Origin: Baffinella frigidus
Taxonomy: Eukaryota > Cryptophyceae > Cryptomonadales > Baffinellaceae
Direction: 5' to 3'
Assembly (NCBI GenBank): GCA_026770585.1
Contig: MU647729.1
Coordinates: 56,674 to 67,816 of the forward strand
Length of the DNA: 11,143 nt
Made by a program: the position numbers and the translations under genes. Shown here one piece after another: positions 1 to 7,032 of the stretch. How positions within the stretch are numbered: the stretch's first letter is position 1; each line of letters begins with the position of its first letter. The notes beneath the pieces are model-generated. The model was not told the DNA's origin. It ran no database searches and was given only the letters and a program-made list of their open reading frames with translations.

Positions 1-127
1 AACGCTGGTCTGTCTCGCTCATACACGACTCAGCCATGGCGGAGAGAGGGAAGAGCGAGAGCGTTCCCCTCCGCTGCACGATCCAACTTCTACAGGGGTA
101 CCATGAGAAACCACCCGACCCTAGGGC
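1..127 (+). repeat. Outer left arm of the palindrome, identical to 8016-8142
   Basis: Base-by-base reading shows no difference from the reverse complement of 8016-8142. It includes the first 35 bases of a CAGGGG foldback element. The block starts at the first base of the window, so its true outer end is not seen. It holds a small internal foldback, AACGCT at 1-6 against AGCGTT at 60-65. No gene is visible. Confidence 0.9.
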
Positions 128-205
128 CTTACAGTGGGACCATGCCTAGGGTCCTATGGTGGTCCTGGGGGGGGGGGGCGTTGTCTTATGAGCGAGGTAC
201 CCCTG
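93..205 (+). mobile_element. CAGGGG foldback element, copy 1 (non-autonomous, TA target)
   Basis: It starts CAGGGGTACC after TA at 91-92 and ends GGTACCCCTG; the two ends are inverse copies and the middle holds a CCTAGGGTCC-type core and a run of Gs. The expected TA plus one G after the right end is missing, so CCCCTG joins CTCTGCC directly, a small deletion compared with the mirror copy at 7937-8050. The uninterrupted target, ACTTCTAGCTCTGCC, is at 2051-2065. It encodes no protein. Confidence 0.8.
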
Positions 206-345
206 CTCTGCCTCAGTTAATCAGGGCTCCTCATAATCAGGGCTCCTCATTAAATGCATTTAGAACAGGACTGTGTACAAACTCTCCAGTACAAAGAGCT
301 TCTAAGTGCATTTAATTGGGAGCCCAGATTCACTGAGGTAGAGCT
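205..345 (+). repeat. AGCTCT-ended foldback repeat, left-arm copy
   Basis: The left side, GCTCTGCCTCAGTTAATCAG then GGCTCCTCATT, is an imperfect inverse of the right side, GGGAGCCCAGATTCACTGAG then GTAGAGCT. The middle has GTACAAACTCTCCAGTAC. A 16-base stretch (219-234) is duplicated in tandem (235-250) in this copy only. Mirror copy: 7810-7935; direct copy: 2057-2181. Confidence 0.7.
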
Positions 346-375
346 GGAACTTCAGCGCGATGCCTGATGACTTGT

Positions 376-784
376 AGCTCTGTCTTAGTCTATTTGGGCT
401 CACCACTATGGTGCGCCCGGGCTCATTCCCGCCCCAAAGCTGACAGATGTGTACCGCGAAGCCAGCATGTCAACTTGAGAACAGTCGGTCGACCCGAGTG
501 GGGCAGAGCTGGGACTGGGAGAGGAAGAAGAAAGATCGGGCAGATGGGTTGCTCGGTTCGCGGTGCAACTTCGTCTACTTTGTAGGAGGTGGAGTTAGAA
601 TCCATCCGGAAAATGCTCGTATGAGCGGCCGACACGGGGTACAGTAAATGGCACAATGCGTAGCATGTGCGGCGCTGACGCTGGTTGTTTGGCAATAAAT
701 TATCAATCTCTCTTTGTCTACTTTGGAACTGAAAAGAGCCCGGGCTCGCCAAATTGGTGGGCCCAAATAGACTGAGAAAGAGCT
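376..784. repeat. Larger AGCTCT-ended foldback (about 409 bp)
   Basis: Bases 376-424 (AGCTCTGTCTTAGTCTATTT, then GGGCTCACCAC and CGCCCGGGCTC) are inverted at 736-784. The end motif AGCTCTG-CT-AGT resembles that of the smaller foldbacks at 205 and 2057. The mirror region near 7730-7782 has only one of the two ends. The interior holds the direct repeat at 608-713. No coding region is supported. Confidence 0.55.
608..713 (+). repeat. Direct repeat D, copy 1
   Basis: From GGAAAATGCTCGTATGAGCG through GGCGCTGACGCTGGTTGTTT to the ATCAATCTCTCTTT tail, this matches 3551-3659 in the same direction with scattered differences. No function is recognised. Confidence 0.75.
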
Positions 785-893
785 GGGACTAGGGCGGTTG
801 TGCGATGGGACACATGGATGTGCGAGTAGAGATCTTTCAGTGAGGAACAGGAAAGATCGGGCAGATGGGTTGTGGGGGGGTCCGGAGTCGCAT

Positions 894-1011
894 GGGTACC
901 TCGCTCATAAGGAGTCGCGCCCCCCCTTAGGGTCACCGTAGGGCCCTAGGTATATTATACCTACTGTAGGGTCCTAGGGTGGTACGCCTCCTTGTGAGCG
1001 AGGTACCCCTG
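894..1011 (+). mobile_element. CAGGGG foldback element, copy 2 (left tip lost)
   Basis: The left end begins GGGTACCTCGCTCATAAGG, lacking its outer CAG, and the right end is complete: GAGCGAGGTACCCCTG followed by TA at 1012-1013. The centre is a palindromic TAGGGCCCTAGG-type core with a small TATATTATA loop. The right flank, ATCGCGAGCAAGGACAC, is shared with the partial copy near 5727, so these two descend from one insertion that was later duplicated. Confidence 0.75.
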
Positions 1012-1103
1012 TAATCGCGAGCAAGGACACACACCGTCCCTAGAAGCATGGCCTCTCTGCAATTTTTGGGGGCAGGCAAAATCTGGTTTCTGCGGTTTCT
1101 GCC

Positions 1104-1303
1104 GCGATCCTTCTGCAACGGGGGGCCTGATGTGATCCGAAAGGAAGCACGGCTTTTCTGCAGGATACGTTCCGGTGTCCGCCTATGTTGGGAGTTAAAA
1201 GAACCTAAAGGACCTAAAGGTCCTTGCTAAGGCTTCGAGTGCAGGATACGTTCAGGTGTCTGCCTATGGTGGGAGACAAAATAACCTAAAGGACCTAAAG
1301 GAG
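1104..1303 (+). repeat. Repeat module with CTGCAGGATA, one and a half tandem units
   Basis: Bases 1104-1219 run from GCGATCCTTCTGCAACGG to AACCTAAAGGACCTAAAGG. The second part, GCAGGATACGTTC to ACCTAAAGG, repeats at 1241-1301. The first unit matches 8769-8872 in the same direction. The short open frames across it are not conserved between copies, so I do not call a gene. Confidence 0.7.
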
Positions 1304-1526
1304 GGTCCTACGCACCCTGGGAAGAGGCCTACCGTAGGGTCCTAGGGCAGCGTGGGAGCAAGGGGATCTAAATGGGACGGACCGTCCCTGACCTGATCCC
1401 CAGGGTCTTTCTCAGAGAACTCACATTGGAATTGGAGCCGGTCCTAGGGCAGCGTGGGACCTTACCCTCGAGTAACCCCTGTGCAAAGCTCTCTCTCCTT
1501 GAAAGTGGACCTCTAGACCCGGCCTA

Positions 1527-1643
1527 CAGGGGTACCTCGCTCATAAAAAAACACCTCCCCCTAGGACCCTACAGTAGGCCTGTGTCTAGGACCCTACGAT
1601 GGTCCTAGGAGGGGGGCGGTTTCTTATGAGCGAGGTACCCCTG
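1527..1643 (+). mobile_element. CAGGGG foldback element, copy 3 (intact, TA duplication, empty site known)
   Basis: This is the clearest copy. The left end is CAGGGGTACCTCGCTCATAA, the right end its near-perfect inverse. TA lies on both sides (1525-1526 and 1644-1645). The flanks read GGCC-TA and TA-GAGGTGCGG. In the right arm the reverse complement of 7195-7209 reads GGCCTAGAGGTGCGG with a single TA and no element. Together this shows a 117-bp element inserted into TA with duplication of TA, as Tc1/mariner-type transposases do. It encodes no protein and would need an enzyme from elsewhere. Confidence 0.9.
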
Positions 1644-1694
1644 TAGAGGTGCGGTCTCACTCCTGACCAATCATAAAAAGTCTCACTCTTGGAA

Positions 1695-1965
1695 ACCCTA
1701 AGCGTGGGATAAACCTTAAAACAATGCCCTAAACCCTGAAACCTAAACCCTAAACAATAAATAATCAAACATGAACCATCAAACCTGCATCGTAAACCCT
1801 CAACCCTAAGCCCTAAACCCTAAACCCTAACCCCTAAAACCTCAACTCTGAACCCTATGCCGTATCATTTCCTATCCCCTCAACCCTAAAACCCTAGACC
1901 TTAAACCCTCAACCATGAATCCTCAACCATAAACCATGAACCATAAACCATAAACCATAAGCCCG
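1695..1965 (-). repeat. Degenerate telomere-type array, CCCTAAA orientation (outer left)
   Basis: Seven-base CCCTAAA units are mixed with CCCTCAA, CCATAAA and CCATGAA variants, so this is an old interstitial array. It follows the 34-base mirror block 1673-1706 (partner 6911-6944). A short block in the opposite sense, GGTTGAGGGTTGAGGG, lies beyond it at 1997-2030. Confidence 0.9.
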
Positions 1966-1990
1966 GTGAAGTGAGGGGAGAGCATGGGCG

Positions 1991-2032
1991 TAAGACTAAG
2001 GGTTGAGGGTTGAGGGTTGAGGGTTGAGGGTC
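1991..2032 (+). repeat. Short GGGTTGA block in reversed orientation
   Basis: Four to five units of the variant GGGTTGA lie in opposite orientation to the CCCTAAA arrays around them. They end at GGGTCCTGCGCAGC. This is either an inversion or a small independent array. Confidence 0.75.
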
Positions 2033-2056
2033 CTGCGCAGCACGCTATCAACTTCT

Positions 2057-2181
2057 AGCTCTGCCACAGTTAATCAGGTCTCCTTATTGAGTAAGTTAGA
2101 ACAGGACTTTGTACAAACTGACCACTACAAAGAGCGTCTAAATGCATTTAATGAGGAGCCCCGATTAACTCAGGCAGAGCT
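2057..2181 (+). repeat. AGCTCT-ended foldback repeat, internal copy
   Basis: It has the same ends and order as 205-345, without the 16-base tandem duplication. It starts right at the TA that elsewhere carries a CAGGGG element, so it shows what this junction looked like before that insertion. Confidence 0.7.
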
Positions 2182-2228
2182 GGAACTTCGGCGTAATGTG
2201 TGACGACTTGTAGCTCTGTCTCAGTCTA

Positions 2229-2268
2229 CAGAGGTACCTCGCTCATAAGAAACCGCCGCCCCCCTAGG
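2229..2268 (+). mobile_element. CAGGGG foldback element, left half only
   Basis: After TA at 2227-2228 the sequence CAGAGGTACCTCGCTCATAA and a C-run match the left end of the family; the right half is absent and a partial repeat of the flank (TAGCTCTTTCTCATTCTA) follows. The uninterrupted target is at 386-397, TAGTCTATTTGG. This is a rearranged remnant. Confidence 0.7.
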
Positions 2269-2345
2269 ATCTAGCTCTTTCTCATTCTATTTGGGCTCAC
2301 CACTTTGGTAACCCGGGCTCTTTTCCAAAGTCGACGGATTTCCGA

Positions 2346-2461
2346 ATCCGTGTAGGTACTGCACTGCATACCCAGCATGTCAGCTTGAGAATAGTCGGTC
2401 GACCCGAGTGAGGCAGAGCTGGGACTAAAGGTGTTTGCTCAGCGACACATGAATGTGCAAG
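2346..2461 (+). repeat. 116-bp direct repeat, copy 1
   Basis: Bases 2346-2461 and 3894-4009 have equal length and differ at one position by reading (GAGTGAGG against GAGTGGGG). The unit contains the CGGTCGACCCG word and the ACACATG site that is the empty target of the AT-rich MITE. The mirrored version near 7615-7710 is more diverged. Confidence 0.85.
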
Positions 2462-2492
2462 TAGAGATCTTTCACTGAGGAACATGAAAGCC

Positions 2493-3507
2493 GAAACCCT
2501 ACACCCTAAACCCTAAAACCGGAAAACTAAACACTAGACCCTAAACCCCGCGCCCTAGACCCTAAACCCTAGCCCCATACCCTGATCCCTAAAACCTGAA
2601 CACTGAACCCTAAACACAACAACCTAAAACCTAAACCCTAAACCCTAAACCCTAAACCCTCAACCCTAAACCCTCAACCCTAAACCCTCAGCCCTCAGCC
2701 CTCAACCCTAAACCCGAAACCCGAAACCCGAAACCCGAAACCCCCAAAACCTAAACCCTAAACCCTCGATCATAAATCATGAACCATGAAATCCTAGATC
2801 CCTGAACCCTAAACACCAAACCTGAACCCAAACCTGAACCATGAAATCCTGAACCCAAACCTGAACCATGAAATCCTCAACACCAAACCTGAAACATGAA
2901 ATCCTAGGTCCCTAAACCCTAAACCCTAAACACTAAACCCTAAACACCAAACCAAACCCTAAACCCTAAACACCAAACCTAAAACCCTAAACCCATAACC
3001 ACTTTACCCTAAACACTAAACGCTCAACTCTAAACCCCAAACCCCAAACCCCAAACCCTAAACCCTAAACCCTAAACCCTAAACCCTAAACCCTAAACCT
3101 CAAACCCTAAACCCTAAACTCTAAACCCTAAACTTAAACCCTAAACCCTAAACCCTACACCCTTCACCCTGCAACCTACACCCTAAACCTTGAATCTTGA
3201 ACCTAAACCCTAAACCCTAAACTTTAAACCCTTACCTTTCAATCCTAAACTCTGAACCTTAAACCCCAAACCCTAAATTCTAAACCCTAAACCCTGATTT
3301 TTAAACCCTGAACTCTACACCCCAAACCCTAAACCCTAAACCCCACAAACTTTAGACCCTAAACCCTAAACCCTCGACCCTAAACCCTGAACCCCAAACC
3401 CTAAACCCTAAACCCTAAACCCTAAACCCTATACCCTAAACCATAAACCCTAAACCCTAAACCCTAAACTCTAAAACCTAAACCCTAAACCCTAAACCCT
3501 AAAACTT
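2493..3507 (-). repeat. Main left telomere-type array, CCCTAAA orientation
   Basis: About one kilobase of CCCTAAA units with frequent variants. Runs of perfect units occur near 3055-3105 and 3386-3430. Variant blocks include CCCGAAA repeats at 2711-2745, CCCCAAA repeats near 3035-3055, ATAACCACTTTACCC at 2995, and ACCCTGCAACCTACACCC at 3166. The last three have exact or near mirror partners in the right array. Such degeneration means an internal, not active, telomere repeat. Confidence 0.95.
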
Positions 3508-3514
3508 GCAGCAC

Positions 3515-3550
3515 GGAGGTACCTCCACGTTACGAACACGACCCCCCCCT
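3515..3550 (+). mobile_element. GGAGGTACCTCC-type half element at the inner edge of the left array
   Basis: GGAGGTACCTCCACGTTACG followed by an AACACGACC stretch and a C-run is a diverged version of the CAGGGG element end. It directly follows the CCCTAAA array, joined by AAAACTTG. The inverted partner is at 4629-4664. The left copy is cut off at about 3550, where a different repeat (3551-3659) starts. Confidence 0.6.
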
Positions 3551-3659
3551 GGAAAATGATCGTAATAGCGGCCGACACGGGGTACAGTAAGTAGCACAAT
3601 GCGTAAGGCATGTGCGGCGCTGACGCTGGTTGTTTGGCAACAAACCACCAATCTCGCTC
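3551..3659 (+). repeat. Direct repeat D, copy 2
   Basis: This is the second copy of the unit at 608-713. It replaces the second half of the foldback element at 3515-3550 and is followed by the foldback element at 3664, so it breaks the mirror symmetry near the centre of the palindrome. Confidence 0.75.
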
Positions 3660-3663
3660 TTTA

Positions 3664-3789
3664 CAGGGGTTACTCTTGAATAAGGACACGCACCGAACTA
3701 GCGTCCTACGGGTGGGCTATTCCTAGGAGGTGGTGGAGCATAGGAGCATCCTAGGGGCGGTGTGTGTCCTGATTGGCGAGAAACCCCGG
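3664..3789 (+). mobile_element. CAGGGGTTACTC subfamily foldback element, copy A
   Basis: The left end CAGGGGTTACTC is followed by GAATAAGGACACGCAC; the right side has GTGTGTGTCCTGATTGGCGAG and AACCCCGG. TA lies before (3662-3663) and after (3790-3791). The ends differ from the CAGGGGTACC subfamily mainly by TTACTC for TACCTC and GGACACGCAC for the C-run. The core keeps TAGGAGCATCCTAGG. Confidence 0.65.
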
Positions 3790-3791
3790 TA

Positions 3792-3893
3792 GGTCCTTTA
3801 GTGTTTGACAACTCCCACCCTAGGTGGACACCAGCCCTCTCCGCAGGATGGCCCTGTTGTGTTTCAAGCATCGAACCTTTTGTGCGTCCTGGG
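3792..3893. other. Central spacer without recognised content
   Basis: These 102 bases, between the element ending 3789 and the 116-bp repeat, have no partner seen elsewhere in the window and no gene. An open frame crosses into the neighbouring repeat but has no domain. Confidence 0.4.
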
Positions 3894-4009
3894 ATCCGTG
3901 TAGGTACTGCACTGCATACCCAGCATGTCAGCTTGAGAATAGTCGGTCGACCCGAGTGGGGCAGAGCTGGGACTAAAGGTGTTTGCTCAGCGACACATGA
4001 ATGTGCAAG
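3894..4009 (+). repeat. 116-bp direct repeat, copy 2
   Basis: This copy lies near the centre of the palindrome and is nearly identical to 2346-2461. Its close similarity in the same direction points to a recent duplication or gene conversion, after the inverted arms had already diverged. Confidence 0.85.
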
Positions 4010-4016
4010 GAGAGCG

Positions 4017-4056
4017 TCCTGGGGTTACTCGGAAATAAGGCCACACGCCGCTCATA
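4017..4056 (+). mobile_element. Left-end fragment of the GGGGTTACTC subfamily
   Basis: CTGGGGTTACTCGGAAATAAG followed by GCCACACGCC matches the left end of the elements at 3664 and 4441. No matching right end follows, so it is a solo fragment joined directly to the 116-bp direct repeat. Confidence 0.5.
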
Positions 4057-4159
4057 GGCCAAGGCCCACACACAAGCGAGAGAGAACTTACCTTCGTTAG
4101 TCAACCACCGAGGCTCATCACCTGTCCGACCGAGGCTCACACCTACGCTCGTAGGCATT
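4057..4159. other. Central spacer with CCGAGGCTCA repeats
   Basis: ACCGAGGCTCA occurs twice (near 4107 and 4130). No mirror partner or gene is seen. This is close to the calculated centre of the palindrome. Confidence 0.4.
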
Positions 4160-4315
4160 TTGGGGGTTGGAGTTTAGGGTACAGGGTTTAAGGTTTAGGG
4201 TTTGGGGTTTGGGGTTGAGGGTTGAGGGTTTAGGATTCAGGGTTTAGGGTTTCGGGTGCAGGGTTTCGGGTTCAGGGGTTAGGGGTTAGGGACCAGGGTG
4301 CAGGGTTCAGAGATC
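4160..4315 (+). repeat. Small TTTAGGG array near the palindrome centre
   Basis: Degenerate TTTAGGG, TTGAGGG, TTCAGGG and TTTCGGG units. No mirror partner is seen at the matching left position (about 3865-4020), which is occupied by the 116-bp repeat. A seven-pair hairpin, TGTATCT with loop TTGTG and AGATACA, follows at 4342-4360. Confidence 0.9.
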
Positions 4316-4440
4316 TAGGGACCCAGGAGGGTGCAGGCCCTTGTATCTTTGTGAGATACACGGGTCACTCGCCAGTAACGACAAACACGGGCCTAAGGGT
4401 GGTCCTAGGCTCCAATCATCAGCCCTACCGTATGACTTTA

Positions 4441-4550
4441 CAGGGGTTGTTCGAAATTAAGGACACGCACTGCCCGAGGGTCCTACTGTAGGCCTATACC
4501 GGGGAGCATAGGACCATCCAGGGGGCGTGTCCTTATTCCCGAGTAACCAC
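4441..4550 (+). mobile_element. CAGGGGTTGTTC subfamily foldback element, copy B
   Basis: The left end is CAGGGGTTGTTCGAAATTAA then GGACACGCAC; the right end is GGCGTGTCCTTATTCCCGAG then TAACCAC. TA precedes (4439-4440) and follows (4551-4552). The outer ends no longer match perfectly, so the copy is older than the one at 1527. The core GGAGCATAGGACCATCC is shared with the copy at 3664 in the same direction. Confidence 0.6.
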
Positions 4551-4558
4551 TAGGGTGG

Positions 4559-4664
4559 CACTTCGAAATTTATGAACCCACCCCCTACAGTACATGAAGG
4601 CCTGTCTAGGACTATAGCGTGGTCATACGGGGGGGGGTCGTGTTTGTAACGTGGAGGTACCTCC
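4559..4664 (+). mobile_element. GGAGGTACCTCC-type foldback element at the inner edge of the right array
   Basis: The right end, GGTCGTGTTTGTAACGTGG then AGGTACCTCC, is the inverse of the half element at 3515-3550. The left side carries TTATGAACCCACCCCCTAC as a diverged inverse of the right end. The centre holds AGGCCTGTCTAGGAC. The TTTAGGG array begins about ten bases after it. Confidence 0.55.
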
Positions 4665-4674
4665 GTGGTTCAAG

Positions 4675-5423
4675 TTTTAGGGGTTAGGGTTTAGGGTTTA
4701 TGGTTTAGGGTTTCGGGTTTCGGGTTTGGGGTTTAGGGTTTAGAGTTTGGGGTTCAGGGTTTAGGGTTTAGGATTTGGAGTTTGGGTTTCAGGATTTAGA
4801 GTTTAGGGTGTAGGGTTTAGGGTTTAGGGTTTAGGGTTTAGGGTTTAGGGTTTAGGGTTTAGGGGGTAGGGTTCAGGGTTTAGAAATCAGGGTTGAGGAT
4901 TTAAGATTTAGGGTTCGGGGTTTAGGGTCTAGAGTTTAGGATTGAAACCTAATGTGAAGGTTTAGGGTTTAGGGTTTAGGGTTTAGGGTTTAGGGTTTGG
5001 GGTTTGGGGTTTAGGGTTTAGGGTTCAGGGTTAAGGGTTTGGGTTTGAAGGTTTAGGGGTTAGGGTGTAGGTTGCAGGGTTTAAGGTTTAGAGTTTAGTG
5101 TTTGGAGTTTAGGGTTGGGGGTTGGGGGTTGGGGGTTTAGGGTGTAGTTTGTAGTGTTTAGGGTGAAGTGGTTACGAGTTTAGGGTTCCGGGTTTAGGGA
5201 TTAGAATTTAGGGTTTAGGGTCTAGGATTTCATGGTTTACGGTTCGTGATCTAGGGTTTAGGGTTTGGGGTTTAGGGTTTATGGTTTATGGTTTAGGGTT
5301 TAGGGTTTAGGGTTTGGGGTTCAGGGTTCAGGGTTTAGGGTTCGGGGTTTAGGGTTTAGGGTTAAGGGTTTAGGGTTTAGGGTTTATTGTTCAGGGTTTA
5401 AGGTTTAGGGTTTAGGGTTCCCT
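4675..5423 (+). repeat. Main right telomere-type array, TTTAGGG orientation
   Basis: It starts right after CAAG in the mirror of the left array border. About eight perfect TTTAGGG units lie at 4812-4863, others near 4960-4995. Mirror-matched variants are AGAGTTTAGGATTGAAA at 4931, TTAGGGTGTAGGTTGCAGGG at 5060, GTTGGGG repeats near 5115-5137, and AGTGTTTAGGGTGAAGTGG at 5153. Confidence 0.95.
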
Positions 5424-5498
5424 GTAGTACATGTAGGCCTATCTAGGACCCTAGGTGGTCCTAAGAGGGGGGGGCGTGTTCGTAATTTTCAGGTACAC
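5424..5498 (+). mobile_element. Half foldback element inserted between two TTTAGGG blocks
   Basis: CTGTAGTACATGTAGGCC, then CCCTAGGTGGTCCTAAG, a run of eight Gs and GCGTGTTCGTAA resemble the core and right half of the element at 4559-4664. The right tip ends AGGTACACCTGCAG. It splits one telomere-type array (4675-5423) from a shorter one (5499-5680). Confidence 0.55.
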
Positions 5499-5680
5499 CT
5501 GCAGTTTGGGGTTTAGGGTTTAGGATTCGTGTTTGGGGTTGAGGGTCAAGGTTAGGGTTAGGTTTAGGGTTAAGATTGTAATGGGCCCAATAGGGTGCTG
5601 GTATCTGATTTAGTTTTTAGGGTTGGTATAGGGTTTTGGGTTTAGGTTTTAGGTTTGAGATTTTAGGTTTTAGGTTTTAC
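5499..5680 (+). repeat. TTTAGGG array between two half foldback elements
   Basis: Degenerate units, with six-base TTTAGG and GGTTTTA variants in its second half and a non-telomeric interruption at about 5578-5610. It was probably continuous with the array ending at 5423 before the half element at 5424-5498. Confidence 0.85.
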
Positions 5681-5726
5681 TGTAGGGTCCTAGGGGGGTA
5701 CGCTCCTTATCAGCGAGGTACCCCTG
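5679..5726 (+). mobile_element. CAGGGG foldback element, right half
   Basis: ACTGTAGGGTCCTAGG, a G-run and CAGCGAGGTACCCCTG form the core and right end of the family; TA follows at 5727-5728. The right flank ATCGCGAGCAAGGACAC equals that of the element ending at 1011, so both come from one older insertion. Confidence 0.65.
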
Positions 5727-5737
5727 TAATCGCGAGC

Positions 5738-6004
5738 AAGGACACACACTGTCCCTAGGAGGGTCCTAGGCCCCCGAGGGAGAGCACCCAACTTTATCTA
5801 TCGTCTCTGGCGGAAGGGCTTCGCTCGGGCGCTCGAGACACACGTGCGGGCTTATCTCCTTAAAGTGGACGTGACTGTGTCAAGTCACTCCGGTCATCCT
5901 ACACGGGGTAGTATCCCCACATGGTCAAAGGAGAAGGCATCAGCTGGCCTCTCAAGTTGGCTAATCCCTAGCTACTTATGGCTACCAAGTGGACCTCGCC
6001 TAGA
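5738..6004. other. Non-telomeric island between TTTAGGG arrays
   Basis: These 267 bases lie between telomere-type arrays and have a normal, mixed composition. After a GGAGGGTCCTAGGCCCCC start, I find no partner elsewhere in the window apart from AAGTGGACCTC near the end, also seen at 1503-1513. There is a small hairpin, GTGACT with AGTCAC, at 5871-5888. No open frame or RNA gene is recognised. Confidence 0.5.
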
Positions 6005-6650
6005 GGTTTGGGTTTAGGGTTTAGGGTTTAGGGATGAGGGGTTAGAGTTTAGGGCATAGGGTTTAGGGTTTAGGGTTTAGGGTTTAGGGTTTGGGGTTTG
6101 GGGTGTAGGGTTTAGGATTTAGGGTTTAGGGTTTTGGGTTTAGGGTTTAGGGTTTAGGGTTTAGGGTTTAGGGTTTAGGGTTAAGGGTTCAGGGTTGAGG
6201 GTTCAGGGTTTAGGATTTATGGTTTAGGATTTAGGGTTTAGGGTTGAGGGTTTATGGTTGAGGGTTTGGGGTTTAGGGCTTAAGGTATAGGGTTCAGGGT
6301 AGGGTTTAGGGTTTAGGGATCAGGGATTAGGGTTCAGGGATTAGGGTACAGGGTTCAGGGTTTGGGGTTTAGGGTTTAGTGTTGAGTGTTTAGGGTTAAT
6401 GGTTGAGTGGTTAGTGTTGAAGGTTGAGGGTTTCTGGTTTCGGGTTTCGGGTTTTGGGTTTCGGGTTTCGGATGTAAGGTTTCGGGTTTCGGGTTTAGGT
6501 TTTGGGGTTTAATGTTTAGGGTTTATGGTTCAGGGTGCAGGGTTAAGGGTTGACGGTCCAGGGTTGATGGTTTAGGGTTTAGGGTTTAGGGTTTAGGGTT
6601 TAGGTTTTAGGGGTCACGGTTTAGGGTTTAGGAATCAGGGTTTTGGGTTT
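6005..6650 (+). repeat. Outer right telomere-type array, TTTAGGG orientation
   Basis: Perfect units lie near 6057-6090 and 6128-6180. A block of TTTCGGG units at 6430-6495 resembles, in reverse, the CCCGAAA block at 2711-2745. The array ends at GGGTTTTGCGGCGGGAC. Confidence 0.93.
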
Positions 6651-6684
6651 TGCGGCGGGACAGGCCCGACACCCTATCTCTTGT

Positions 6685-6830
6685 CCCGAGGCGGGTCACG
6701 AGAGACCTATCCCTTAAGTGCCCATACCGCCAAATTTGACGGCCAAGAGGTCCTAGGCAGGTCCTAGGGCCCTACGGTAGGGCGTATGCGCCTACTAGGC
6801 ACTTAAGGGATAAGATAGGCCCGCCTCGGG
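6685..6830. repeat. Foldback repeat with CCCGAGGCGGG ends
   Basis: CCCGAGGCGGG at 6685-6695 is exactly inverted at 6820-6830, and TATCCCTTAAGTGCC at 6708-6722 is exactly inverted at 6798-6812. The interior has the CCTAGG and CCCTACGGTAGGG words common to the CAGGGG family core, so a core of that kind may have been captured or the element may be a distant relative. Confidence 0.7.
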
Positions 6831-7032
6831 AGCAGTTCTCTCTCGCTCTCCCTCCCCACGCATCGGGTTTGCAGGTGTGCGACCTGTGTCAATGGGAGAG
6901 AGACCTTCAACACGCTTAGGGTTTCCAGGAGTGAGACTTTTTATACTTGGAAAGAGACGTTTATCAGGCTGTGAGAAGAGCGAAGGTTGTCGCCAGGAGT
7001 AATACCGTCCACCCACCCCAACACAGGCTACC
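6831..7032. other. Right-arm stretch, mostly without recognised content
   Basis: Apart from 6911-6944, which mirrors 1673-1706 with one mismatch, I see no repeat or gene here. An open frame on the minus strand crosses it but has low complexity and no recognisable domain, so it is not called. Confidence 0.5.

Noticed and set aside
2493-3507. CRISPR-like array
   Set aside because: The repeats are seven-base telomere units with no spacers, and the genes in the window are eukaryotic.
3762-4100. 112-residue plus-strand open frame in the palindrome centre
   Set aside because: It crosses three unrelated repeat pieces and shows no domain.
4559-4680. tRNA-like GGTTCAAGT word near 4668
   Set aside because: No acceptor stem, anticodon arm or D arm is found around it; it is the array border.
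4675-6650. A true chromosome end
   Set aside because: The arrays are degenerate, interrupted and followed by more sequence and genes; active telomeres are uniform and terminal.
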